From an uncultured Ruthenibacterium sp. (GTDB lineage: Bacteria > Bacillota > Clostridia > Oscillospirales > Ruminococcaceae): DNA of 32,401 nucleotides. Below the pieces are notes generated by a model. The model had not been told where the DNA came from. It did no database searches and was given only the letters and a program-made list of their open reading frames with translations. This document shows, piece by piece, positions 8,062 to 14,388 of this stretch (its first letter is position 1; every line of letters begins with the position of its first letter). Location of the stretch: positions 1 to 32,401 of the forward strand of contig CALXBN010000013.1 of the NCBI GenBank assembly GCA_944386555.1, written 5' to 3'. Both the position numbers and the translations under genes were made by a program.

Positions 8062-9243
8062 TCACGGTGCAGCGGCCTGATGCGGCACCTGACGGGCTAT
8101 ATTGGCCGTGAATATCACCCGAAGCTCGACCGTTACATCCCGCTCCGTCTGCGTCACGGTCTCCTTGCAGCTCTCCATCACATAGTCCGGGAAGCATTCC
8201 CGCAGATAGAGAACGATCTGCAACCGCGCTTTTTGTGCCGCCAGTCCCGGCGACAGACGGACACGGATGGTCTCCAGCCCGCGCAGCTGGGTGCGTTCCA
8301 ACGTAGCGGGCAAATGGAATCCCAGCGGGGCAAGCCCCTGCCTGGTAACCGTTTGTGTATAAAGGCCCTCCATTGATGGAGCCGGCGTCAGCGGAATATC
8401 CAATGCCCCCGCTTTCATCCGCCATCCGCTCACTGTCCTGCCGGTCGGCACCTGCGCTTCCAGCTCCAATGGCTGGGTACAAATATATACTTTCTCCATG
8501 CGCGCATACACCTGCCCCGCCGCCCGGGAATAAGCCACGCGGCCGGTCAGGTCATTCACATTGGCACCGGTGGCCAGCAGCGCCCCCTCGGCCACCGCCT
8601 GTCCCGGCCAGGCCGTCAAAAAGCCGCCCTCCAGGTCCACCGCCGTGATGACGCCGCTGTCCTTCGCCACCAGGTCGGTGATTTCACCGCCGGCGATCTG
8701 CGGCGCAGCGTTCCGGTCCCTCTTCTCCGCTACCAGACGTCCCTTGACAAAATTCAGCGCCACCCAGTTGTAGGTCTCCTCCTCCACGAAAATGCGGTCA
8801 GCCACCCGGCGAAGCTGATCTGCATCCACAAAAGCGCCCTCGTATATGCCGTTCTCATACAGCTGCTGGCGCAGGGATTGTTCCTGCACTGGTGTAAAAT
8901 CGACAAATTCGATGTTCCACACCATACCCGGGCAGAGAAGCAGGGCGGCCGCCCCCAACGCCAGTCCCAGCCAGACCCCCCGTCGCCGCTGCATATGTCC
9001 CAGCAGAAAGCCAAGCCCTTTGCGCCGGCGCACCCGCAGTACGCAGCGGCAGCGCCGGGCCGTGCGGTGCACCCGCCGGTAATGGCGCACCGGCAGCCAT
9101 GCCAGATATCCCTGCGCAGCAGGCTGCACCTGCTGGATCGGGATCCCCTGCTCGGCACACAGGTTCAAAAAGCGTTCACCCTGGCCGCCGCGGATCTCGA
9201 ACTGGACTGCGCCGGCAAGGAACTGCCATATGCCTTTTTTCAT
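8062..9243 (-). CDS. yqfD: Sporulation protein YqfD
   Basis: A 393-residue membrane protein of the YqfD family, expressed in the mother cell in Bacillus and needed for normal sporulation in some species. It has an N-terminal domain of about 80 residues, a basic linker, one transmembrane helix (about 90-109, GLALGAAALLLCPGMVW) and a large outer domain with the YqfD phrases FVEEETYNWVALNFVKGRLV and DLVAKDSGVITAVDLEGG. The ATG starts two bases after the yqfC stop, so the two genes are coupled. No clear terminator follows; a 6-bp hairpin GAAAGT/ACTTTC lies at 8015-8032. The function in detail is unknown for the family. Confidence 0.94.
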   Translation of the reverse strand: MKKGIWQFLAGAVQFEIRGGQGERFLNLCAEQGIPIQQVQPAAQGYLAWLPVRHYRRVHRTARRCRCVLRVRRRKGLGFLLGHMQRRRGVWLGLALGAAALLLCPGMVWNIEFVDFTPVQEQSLRQQLYENGIYEGAFVDADQLRRVADRIFVEEETYNWVALNFVKGRLVAEKRDRNAAPQIAGGEITDLVAKDSGVITAVDLEGGFLTAWPGQAVAEGALLATGANVNDLTGRVAYSRAAGQVYARMEKVYICTQPLELEAQVPTGRTVSGWRMKAGALDIPLTPAPSMEGLYTQTVTRQGLAPLGFHLPATLERTQLRGLETIRVRLSPGLAAQKARLQIVLYLRECFPDYVMESCKETVTQTERDVTVELRVIFTANIARQVPHQAAAP

Positions 9244-9245
9244 CG

Positions 9246-9602
9246 CTACGCCCCGTCCACCTTTCCCTCACTTTGCCGCAGCCGTCCGGTTTCCTGCCCC
9301 GGCTCCAGGGTTTCCACCGAAAAGATCCGGCCGTGTATGGTGATCAGCTGCTGATGATAGGTGTCAACCATCAGTCCCAGGCCGGTGATCCGCAGCTGCG
9401 CCGTCCCCATATCCAGCACAAGGCGCTCCGCATCAAAGCGCAGGATACCGCGGCAGTTTTCTGCCTGCAAGTACCCGCGGCAGTCAAAATGTATCATTGC
9501 CTGCCGGTACAGCGCCTGCACCTGGCTGCGCCGGACCGGCCCCGTCATGCCCAGCGCCCTGCGCAGGGAATAGCGCTCCTTTTTCCTCCCTTTGCCGCCC
9601 AT
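9246..9602 (-). CDS. yqfC: YabP/YqfC family sporulation protein
   Basis: A 118-residue protein of the YabP/YqfC family, sigma-E controlled in Bacillus. The core around residues 52-85 (GILRFDAERLVLDMG, ITGLGLMVDTYHQQLITIHGRI) is the usual small beta-rich domain. Length is a little above the usual 95-100 because of a basic N-terminus. GGAGG lies seven bases before the ATG. It heads a two-gene unit with yqfD and is divergent from the ylbJ-like gene, 64 bases away. I found no convincing sigma-E promoter on this strand. Confidence 0.93.
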   Translation of the reverse strand: MGGKGRKKERYSLRRALGMTGPVRRSQVQALYRQAMIHFDCRGYLQAENCRGILRFDAERLVLDMGTAQLRITGLGLMVDTYHQQLITIHGRIFSVETLEPGQETGRLRQSEGKVDGA

Positions 9603-9617
9603 GGCGCCGCCTCCTCA

Positions 9618-9646
9618 CATAATTCGGCCAGTCTGCCTCATATTTA
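9618..9646 (+). promoter_or_regulatory. Possible sigma-E-like promoter before the ylbJ-like gene
   Basis: CATAATT (9618-9624) and CATATTTA (9639-9646) are 14 bases apart, which resembles the Bacillus sigma-E pattern of an ATA-rich -35 and a CATA-starting -10. It is placed just before a gene whose Bacillus relative is sigma-E dependent. The match is partial and is an inference. Confidence 0.35.
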
Positions 9647-9666
9647 TGGGCCGGGAGGGATGGAAT

Positions 9667-10755
9667 ATGACGCTGCATCTGCGGCATCACTTCAAAAAAT
9701 GCGCAAACTGTCTTCTCGCATTGTTGTTCCTGCTGGCCGCCGCCGGCGCTTTTCTGCGCCCGCAGGCGGCTATGGCCGGCGCCCTGCAGGGAATGGCCAC
9801 CTGCGCGCATGCAGTCATTCCCACTTTGTTCCCGTTCCTGGTGCTCTCCGGGCTGATCCTGTCCGGCCCGCTGGCCCAGTGGGCCGGCTTTGCGCTGCGT
9901 CCGTTCACAAAACTTCTGGGCATCCGCAGCAAGAAAGCCCCCGCAGCGCTGCTGTGCGGCCTTTTGGGGGGATTTGCCCCCGGTGCGCGGGCCGTAGGGC
10001 AATTGCGCCGGCAAAACGAACTGTCTGCCGCCGAAGCCGAATGCCTGCTGGTGGGCGCCGTGTGTTCCGGCCCTGCATTTGTTGTCGGCAGTGTAGGAAC
10101 AGCCATGCTGGGCAGCCGCTCATCCGGGTGGATCCTGTATCTCTGCCAAGCCGGCGCCGGGCTGCTGTGCGCCCTGATCTTCCGGCCGAAACCGCCGGCA
10201 TGCCTCGCCCGAAGCTCTGCCGCTGCGGCAGCCCCTCCGCAGCCCTGCGGGCTGGCGCAGGCGGTTGCCGACAGTGTACACGCCACTGCACTGTTGTGCG
10301 GATATATTGTGCTGTTCTCCTTTTTGGCTGCAGTGGCAACACCCGCTGATGCGCCGCCGGCGGCGCAGTATGCAGTGCTTCTGGGGATGGAAGTAACCAG
10401 TGCCTGCCATGCGGCCAGCACAGTTCCATGGAGCGGGAAAATTTATCTGTGCGCCGCCGCGATCAGCCTGATGGGGGCCAGTGTATTTGTGCAGGTCCGT
10501 GCTTTTGCCGGGCCGCAGGTCTCTCTGCGGGCTTTGGCTGCAGCCCGCTTTCTGCACTTGCCGGCAACACTGGCACTGGTATGGGCGGCTCTGCGGCTGT
10601 TTCCCGGCGCGGCACCCGCCGCAGTTCCCGCCGGCGGATGGACACCGGCCATCCGCATGCCGGCCGATGCGCTGTGCGCAGTTTTCATATTGTGCACCCT
10701 TGCCTTTGGCCTCAAGAAACCGGGACGGTTGCATCGGCGGAAAAATCGTGTATAA
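9667..10755 (+). CDS. ylbJ: YlbJ-like sporulation integral membrane protein (nucleoside-recognition/Gate domain)
   Basis: A 362-residue polytopic membrane protein. Family marks are VIPTLFPFLVLSGLI (about residues 47-61), GLLGGFAPGARAVGQ (about 94-110, the Gate-domain G-x-x-x-G-x-x-x-G loop) and CSGPAFVVGSVGTAML (about 126-145). Around eight hydrophobic helices can be seen. YlbJ is made in the mother cell and is needed for normal spores. The ATG at 9667 is chosen because GGGAGG lies eight bases upstream; a longer frame back to 9592 would overlap yqfC. The gene is divergent from yqfC-yqfD, so three sporulation genes share one 64-base intergenic region. The exact subfamily is less certain than the Gate-domain assignment. 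Confidence 0.82.
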   Translation: MTLHLRHHFKKCANCLLALLFLLAAAGAFLRPQAAMAGALQGMATCAHAVIPTLFPFLVLSGLILSGPLAQWAGFALRPFTKLLGIRSKKAPAALLCGLLGGFAPGARAVGQLRRQNELSAAEAECLLVGAVCSGPAFVVGSVGTAMLGSRSSGWILYLCQAGAGLLCALIFRPKPPACLARSSAAAAAPPQPCGLAQAVADSVHATALLCGYIVLFSFLAAVATPADAPPAAQYAVLLGMEVTSACHAASTVPWSGKIYLCAAAISLMGASVFVQVRAFAGPQVSLRALAAARFLHLPATLALVWAALRLFPGAAPAAVPAGGWTPAIRMPADALCAVFILCTLAFGLKKPGRLHRRKNRV

Positions 10756-10756
10756 T
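10728..10756 (+). promoter_or_regulatory. sigma-A-type promoter of the small gene pair
   Basis: TTGCAT (10728-10733) and TATAAT (10751-10756) are separated by exactly 17 bases. The -10 overlaps the stop codon of the ylbJ-like gene. Transcription should start near 10763, about 26 bases before the next ATG, so the two small genes can be expressed in growing cells apart from the sporulation gene. Confidence 0.75.
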
Positions 10757-10788
10757 AAAATAAGTTTCAGAAAAAAGGAGCGGCTGCC

Positions 10789-11016
10789 ATGGCCTTTTTC
10801 AAAAAGCGCGCGTTGTTCGGCGGGCGTATTCCGCCGGCCTGCGAATACTGTGCCCACAGCCGCCCCTCCCCTGAGCCCGATACATTTTATTGCGAACGGC
10901 GCGGTGTGGTCCCCGGGCATTATCACTGCCGCGCTTATTGTTATGACCCGCTGCGCCGTGTGCCCAAGCGGCAGCCCCGGCTGCCCGCTTTTACCCCCGA
11001 GGACTTCAAGCTGTAA
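10789..11016 (+). CDS. Small cysteine-rich protein of unknown function
   Basis: I recognise this only as a type of short protein common in gut Clostridia; no function is known to me. It has 75 residues and five cysteines: C18, C21, C35, C47 and C51, in the spacing C-x2-C-x13-C-x11-C-x3-C, which suggests a zinc-binding ribbon. The N-terminus is basic (MAFFKKRALFGG) and the C-terminus ends in PRLPAFTPEDFKL. There is no signal peptide. AAAAAAGGAG stands before the ATG at a good distance, and a strong promoter precedes it. The next gene starts 15 bases later, so the two are probably co-transcribed. Confidence 0.8.
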   Translation: MAFFKKRALFGGRIPPACEYCAHSRPSPEPDTFYCERRGVVPGHYHCRAYCYDPLRRVPKRQPRLPAFTPEDFKL

Positions 11017-11031
11017 CGGAGGAACCGTTTT

Positions 11032-11394
11032 ATGTTGGTAGAAAGCGTTTCGATTCTGGCTACTTTGCTGTGCATCATCATTATTTTCGTGCGCTCGGGC
11101 CATAAGATGGCCGCGCTGGGCTGTACTCCGCTTTTGCTGGTGCCTGCCGTACATCTTCTGGCCTTCGGGCTATCCTACATGCTGCAGCGCATTCTGCCCT
11201 GCCCGCGTGCGGTGATGATCGCCTTTGCCGATATTGCCGCCGTGGCGTTTTCAGGGCTGATCATCCACCTGCAAAGCGCCAAAATCCCCGCGCAAAAACC
11301 GCGCCGGCTCTATGTCACGCTCTTATGCGGATACAACATCATCCTCACCTGCCTGTACGTTTACCGCACACTGGAGCCCATTCTGCACCATTGA
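11032..11394 (+). CDS. Small membrane protein of unknown function, about four helices
   Basis: A 120-residue hydrophobic protein with likely membrane helices near residues 3-21, 27-50, 58-80 and 92-114. Short polar loops include a basic one (QKPRR, about 89-93). I do not recognise a family. GGAGG lies nine bases before the ATG, and the gene follows the cysteine-rich gene by 15 bases, so it is the second gene of that unit. The downstream hairpin at 11407-11420 could mark the end of the transcript, but it lacks a T run. Confidence 0.75.
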   Translation: MLVESVSILATLLCIIIIFVRSGHKMAALGCTPLLLVPAVHLLAFGLSYMLQRILPCPRAVMIAFADIAAVAFSGLIIHLQSAKIPAQKPRRLYVTLLCGYNIILTCLYVYRTLEPILHH

Positions 11395-11406
11395 TCCGCG
11401 TCTGTT

Positions 11407-11420
11407 CTGCAAATTTGCAG
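11407..11420. repeat. 14-base perfect palindrome
   Basis: CTGCAAATTTGCAG is its own reverse complement and lies 13 bases after the stop of the membrane protein gene. It may be part of a weak terminator or a protein-binding site, or the first element of the hairpin-rich region that follows. Confidence 0.5.
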
Positions 11421-11434
11421 GCAGAAAAGACAAA

Positions 11435-11641
11435 GTTCCAAGCACGCTATCTTGATAGCCTCTGAACGATACTTCAGGGAATGTCTCTGTCAGCGCGATA
11501 ATTACCGATTATCCTTTGTGTATGGAATATGCAGCGAGAACATCGGAGCGGAGCCCACGAGGGTTTAACGGCTGAAATGGCGGCAGAACAGCCGTTCCCC
11601 AATAGGACTGCACTTGATTCAGCCGATCCCGCTTCGGGAAC
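11435..11641. other. Hairpin-rich intergenic region, candidate structured RNA of unknown class
   Basis: No credible gene lies in 11395-11743. Instead there is a dense row of stems: 11446-11459 (GCTAT/ATAGC), 11462-11477 (CTGAA/TTCAG), 11497-11513 (GATAAT/ATTATC), 11552-11565 (AGCCC/GGGTT), 11568-11595 (ACGGCTG/CAGCCGT) and 11628-11638 (CCCG/CGGG). GTTCC (11435-11439) can pair with GGAAC (11637-11641) to close about 207 bases into one unit. CGGCTGAA (11569-11576) can alternatively pair over eight bases with TTCAGCCG (11618-11625), excluding the 11568-11595 stem. I could not match it to 6S RNA, RNase P RNA, tmRNA, SRP RNA, T-box or a common riboswitch. No strong promoter reads into it, and the strand is undetermined. 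Confidence 0.4.
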
Positions 11642-11677
11642 CGGAAAGGAAATTGGGAGATAATTTTCAAAAAATGC

Positions 11678-11705
11678 TTGACGGATCCAATTTTTCCGAT
11701 ATAAT
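11678..11705 (+). promoter_or_regulatory. sigma-A promoter of tRNA-Thr
   Basis: TTGACG (11678-11683) and TATAAT (11700-11705) with a 16-base spacer, in an AT-rich stretch. It ends 38 bases before the tRNA, as expected for a tRNA promoter with a short 5' leader. Confidence 0.8.
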
Positions 11706-11743
11706 AGATAAAGGTGCCGGCCTTGTTGCCCGTTAAGCGCCAT

Positions 11744-11819
11744 GCTGGAATAGCTCAGTCGGTAGAGCAGCTGATTCGTAATCAGCAGGTCGCGTGTTCA
11801 AGTCACGTTTCCAGCTCCA
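11744..11819 (+). tRNA. tRNA-Thr (anticodon CGU)
   Basis: A full cloverleaf of 76 bases. The acceptor arms are GCTGGAA and TTCCAGC, followed by discriminator T and an encoded CCA. The anticodon arm is GCTGA-TTCGTAA-TCAGC, which puts CGT at positions 34-36, reading ACG threonine codons. The T arm has the loop TTCAAGT closed by five pairs with one wobble. It has its own promoter upstream and a terminator directly after the CCA. Confidence 0.97.
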
Positions 11820-11852
11820 AAACGCCCCGTCCGAATGGATGGGGCGTTTTTG
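11820..11852. terminator. Intrinsic terminator, usable in both directions
   Basis: ACGCCCCGTCC and GGATGGGGCGT pair with one wobble around a GAAT loop, flanked by AAAA on the left and TTTTT on the right. It ends the tRNA-Thr transcript on the plus strand, and from the minus strand it can end the helicase transcript, whose stop is at 11930. Confidence 0.9.
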
Positions 11853-11929
11853 CTTTCGCCATTTCCAGGCCGACACATGTCTTTGCAAGGAGGCCCCGGC
11901 CGACCTGCGCCCCGCAGTGTACAGGGATA

Positions 11930-14344
11930 TCAGCGGCTGTTTTCCGAAGCGTCCGCCTGCATCCAAAAAGCAGCCAATTCCCGGGCCGCTTCTTCGGCAC
12001 TGTGCACCGTACGGCAATGCAGCCAATGTGCCGGAAACAGCTGGCGGTAGGCATACTGGCCGTAACGGCTGTCGATCAGCAGCACCATCCCCCGGTCTTT
12101 CCCGGTACGGATGACCCGCCCGGCGGCCTGCAATACTTTGTTCATACCCGGATAGCGGTAAGCATAATCAAAGCCGGCGCCCAAATGCTGCTGGTAGTAA
12201 TCACGCAATGCATCCTGCACTGCATTCACCTGCGGCAGGCCCACCCCCACAATAATGCTGCCAATCAAGCGGTTGCCGGCCAGGTCAATCCCTTCCGCAA
12301 ATACGCCGCCCAGCACGCACATTCCCAGCAAAGTTTGCCGGTTTTCCTTGGAAAACCGCGCCAGAAAGGCTTCGCGGGCATCCTCGGCCATCCCGCTCTC
12401 CTGTATGGCCAAAGAAACATCCGGATACCTGCGCGCAAAGCACTCGGCCGCCATTTTCAGGTACTGATAGCTGGGGAAAAAGGCCAGATAGTTGCCCTTT
12501 CGCCCGCTTACCGCCGCGGCAATCAAATCGCAGATATCGTCCAGGGTGGCCGCGCGGTCTGCATATTTGGTGCTGAGATACGGCGCCTCCAGCAGACACA
12601 GGTTTTCCCTGGGGAACGGGCTGGCCAGGCACAGCCTGTGTGCTTCTTCGCCGCCTCCCAGTGTTCGGATAAAATAGGGCAGCGGTGAAAGCGTGGCGCT
12701 GAACAGCACGCTGGCCCGGCCCAGGGACATAGATCCGTCCAGGAAATCTGCCGGATCCAGACAGAGCAAATCGACAGTGACGTCTCTGCCGAAAGAGCGG
12801 ATCAGCGTTGTGAAATGATCGTCATACAGCTCCCAAATGCGCAGAAAGAAACGCACTTCAAAATACAGCTGCAGCAGTTCATCGTGCAATGCCCCTTCCC
12901 GGTTCTCCTCCAGCCATTCTTCCATCTGCCGGCACACAGGCAGCAGCGCCTTGACAAGATCCTCCGGGCCTTCAGCCTGCAGCATCTGCCGGCCTTCTGC
13001 TTCTTCACAGCCCTTGCGCAGTACCACAAAGGCGTTGTTCACTTTGGATATTGCCTGGGTCAGACGCCGCGCGGTTTTCCCAAGCGCGCGTTTCGCCGAG
13101 AGGAAAGCGCTCTTCTGCAGACGGGCCGAATACATTTCTCTGGCGCGGTCCAGCAAGTTGTGCGCCTCATCCACCAGGAAGATGAAGTCTCCTCCATCCT
13201 CGAAATAACGTTTCAAATTCACCACCGGGTCAAACAGATAATTGTAATCGCCGATGATGCAGTCGCACCAGTTGGAAACATCCAGCGTCAATTCAAACGG
13301 ACACAGGTTTTGTTCCCGGGCATAGTCCTGCAGGCGCTGACGTGTAAAAACATCTTCCTCGGATATCAGCCGATACAGTGCGTTGTTGATGCGGTCATAA
13401 TATCCTTTGGCGCGCGGGCAAGCTTCCGGTGTACACTCCCGGCGCTCCATGGGGCAGATTTTGTCCTTTGCCGTCAGTGTAACCGCTTTCAGCCGCAGGC
13501 ATTCCCCTGTTTTTTCCCGCATGGTATTGCGCATCAGCCGCAATGCATCTTCAGCCGCCGTGCGTGTAATCGTTTTTGCCGTCAGGTAGAAAATGCGCTG
13601 GCCTTTCCCTTCTCCCATCGCCTTGCAGGCGGGGAACAGCGTAGAGATGGTTTTTCCAATGCCCGTAGGCGCCATGGCAAACAAACGCCCTCCGGCCGCC
13701 ACGGTTTTATACACCGCCCCCGCCAACGCATACTGACCGGGGCGATAGGTTTCAAAGGGAAATGTCAGACGCTTCAAAGAATCCGTGCGCTGTGCAAGCC
13801 AATCTTTCGAAAGCTGCGCCCAGGGCGCATACAAGCGCAGGGTCTCCTGCAGAAACGCCTCCAGTTCACCTGCGGCAAAACGCCGGCGATGGCGAATGAT
13901 CTGTTCTGTTTCCACCTGATAATAAGTCAGCTGAACCGTCACCGCCTCCAGCCCCGTGTCAGCGCACAGGAACGCCCCATAGCACTTGGCCTGAGCCCAA
14001 TGCAGAGGGTTGAAATCCTCTGTCAACAGCTCAGCCGGGGCCGCGGTCGTTTTGATCTCGTCGATCACAAAGTCGTCCGCCTCTTCGATCACACCGTCGG
14101 CCCGGCCTTCCAGCCGGTAAGCGATGCCGTCCACTGTGCGGACGGCCCTCATCACCACTTCTGCTTTGTATCCCTTTCCTGCGGACTTCTGCAATTTGCG
14201 GTGGATACGGCTGCCCTCATTGGCGCGGTCAAATCCGGAAAAACGGCTGTCGATGTCGCCGCAGCGCCATACGAATTCCACCAGACCCCGCACCGACAAG
14301 CGCACCTCTTGTGCCGGCGCAGGCGCATCTTTCCGCTGCGGCAT
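11930..14344 (-). CDS. PD-(D/E)XK nuclease fused to XPD/DinG-type iron-sulfur helicase
   Basis: An 804-residue protein. Residues 1-190 form a Cas4/RecB-like nuclease domain with D83 (GRADGVIE) and E96-x-K98 (DEIK). Then comes a superfamily 2 helicase: P-loop APTGIGKT (225-232), four cysteines C297, C304, C309 and C348 placed like the iron-sulfur site of XPD, DEAH box (392-395) and motif VI QAAGRVIRTG (739-748). Such fusions occur in Clostridia and are thought to act in DNA repair; the substrate is not known. The ATG at 14344 follows AAAGGAG by eight bases; a longer frame to 14443 overlaps the GH2 gene and is rejected. The gene is 44 bases after the GH2 stop, probably in the same transcript. 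Confidence 0.92.
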   Translation of the reverse strand: MPQRKDAPAPAQEVRLSVRGLVEFVWRCGDIDSRFSGFDRANEGSRIHRKLQKSAGKGYKAEVVMRAVRTVDGIAYRLEGRADGVIEEADDFVIDEIKTTAAPAELLTEDFNPLHWAQAKCYGAFLCADTGLEAVTVQLTYYQVETEQIIRHRRRFAAGELEAFLQETLRLYAPWAQLSKDWLAQRTDSLKRLTFPFETYRPGQYALAGAVYKTVAAGGRLFAMAPTGIGKTISTLFPACKAMGEGKGQRIFYLTAKTITRTAAEDALRLMRNTMREKTGECLRLKAVTLTAKDKICPMERRECTPEACPRAKGYYDRINNALYRLISEEDVFTRQRLQDYAREQNLCPFELTLDVSNWCDCIIGDYNYLFDPVVNLKRYFEDGGDFIFLVDEAHNLLDRAREMYSARLQKSAFLSAKRALGKTARRLTQAISKVNNAFVVLRKGCEEAEGRQMLQAEGPEDLVKALLPVCRQMEEWLEENREGALHDELLQLYFEVRFFLRIWELYDDHFTTLIRSFGRDVTVDLLCLDPADFLDGSMSLGRASVLFSATLSPLPYFIRTLGGGEEAHRLCLASPFPRENLCLLEAPYLSTKYADRAATLDDICDLIAAAVSGRKGNYLAFFPSYQYLKMAAECFARRYPDVSLAIQESGMAEDAREAFLARFSKENRQTLLGMCVLGGVFAEGIDLAGNRLIGSIIVGVGLPQVNAVQDALRDYYQQHLGAGFDYAYRYPGMNKVLQAAGRVIRTGKDRGMVLLIDSRYGQYAYRQLFPAHWLHCRTVHSAEEAARELAAFWMQADASENSR

Positions 14345-14388
14345 TCTTTCCACTCCTTTCCCCCTGCTGCTGTGTAATACCGCTGCGC

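Noticed and set aside
9602..9660. sigma-E promoter for yqfC on the minus strand
   Set aside because: No CATA-type -10 lies at the right distance from an ATA-type -35.
11407..11420. Terminator of the small membrane protein gene
   Set aside because: The palindrome is perfect but no T run follows on either strand; kept only as a palindrome.
11435..11641. Identification of the region as 6S RNA, RNase P RNA, tmRNA or SRP RNA
   Set aside because: The conserved blocks of those RNAs that I know (for example the RNase P GAGGAAAGTCC or the SRP GGTCCGGAAGGAAGC) are not present.
11474..11743. 89-residue frame on the minus strand in the hairpin-rich region
   Set aside because: No ribosome binding site, overlaps the tRNA promoter and many stems, no recognisable protein.
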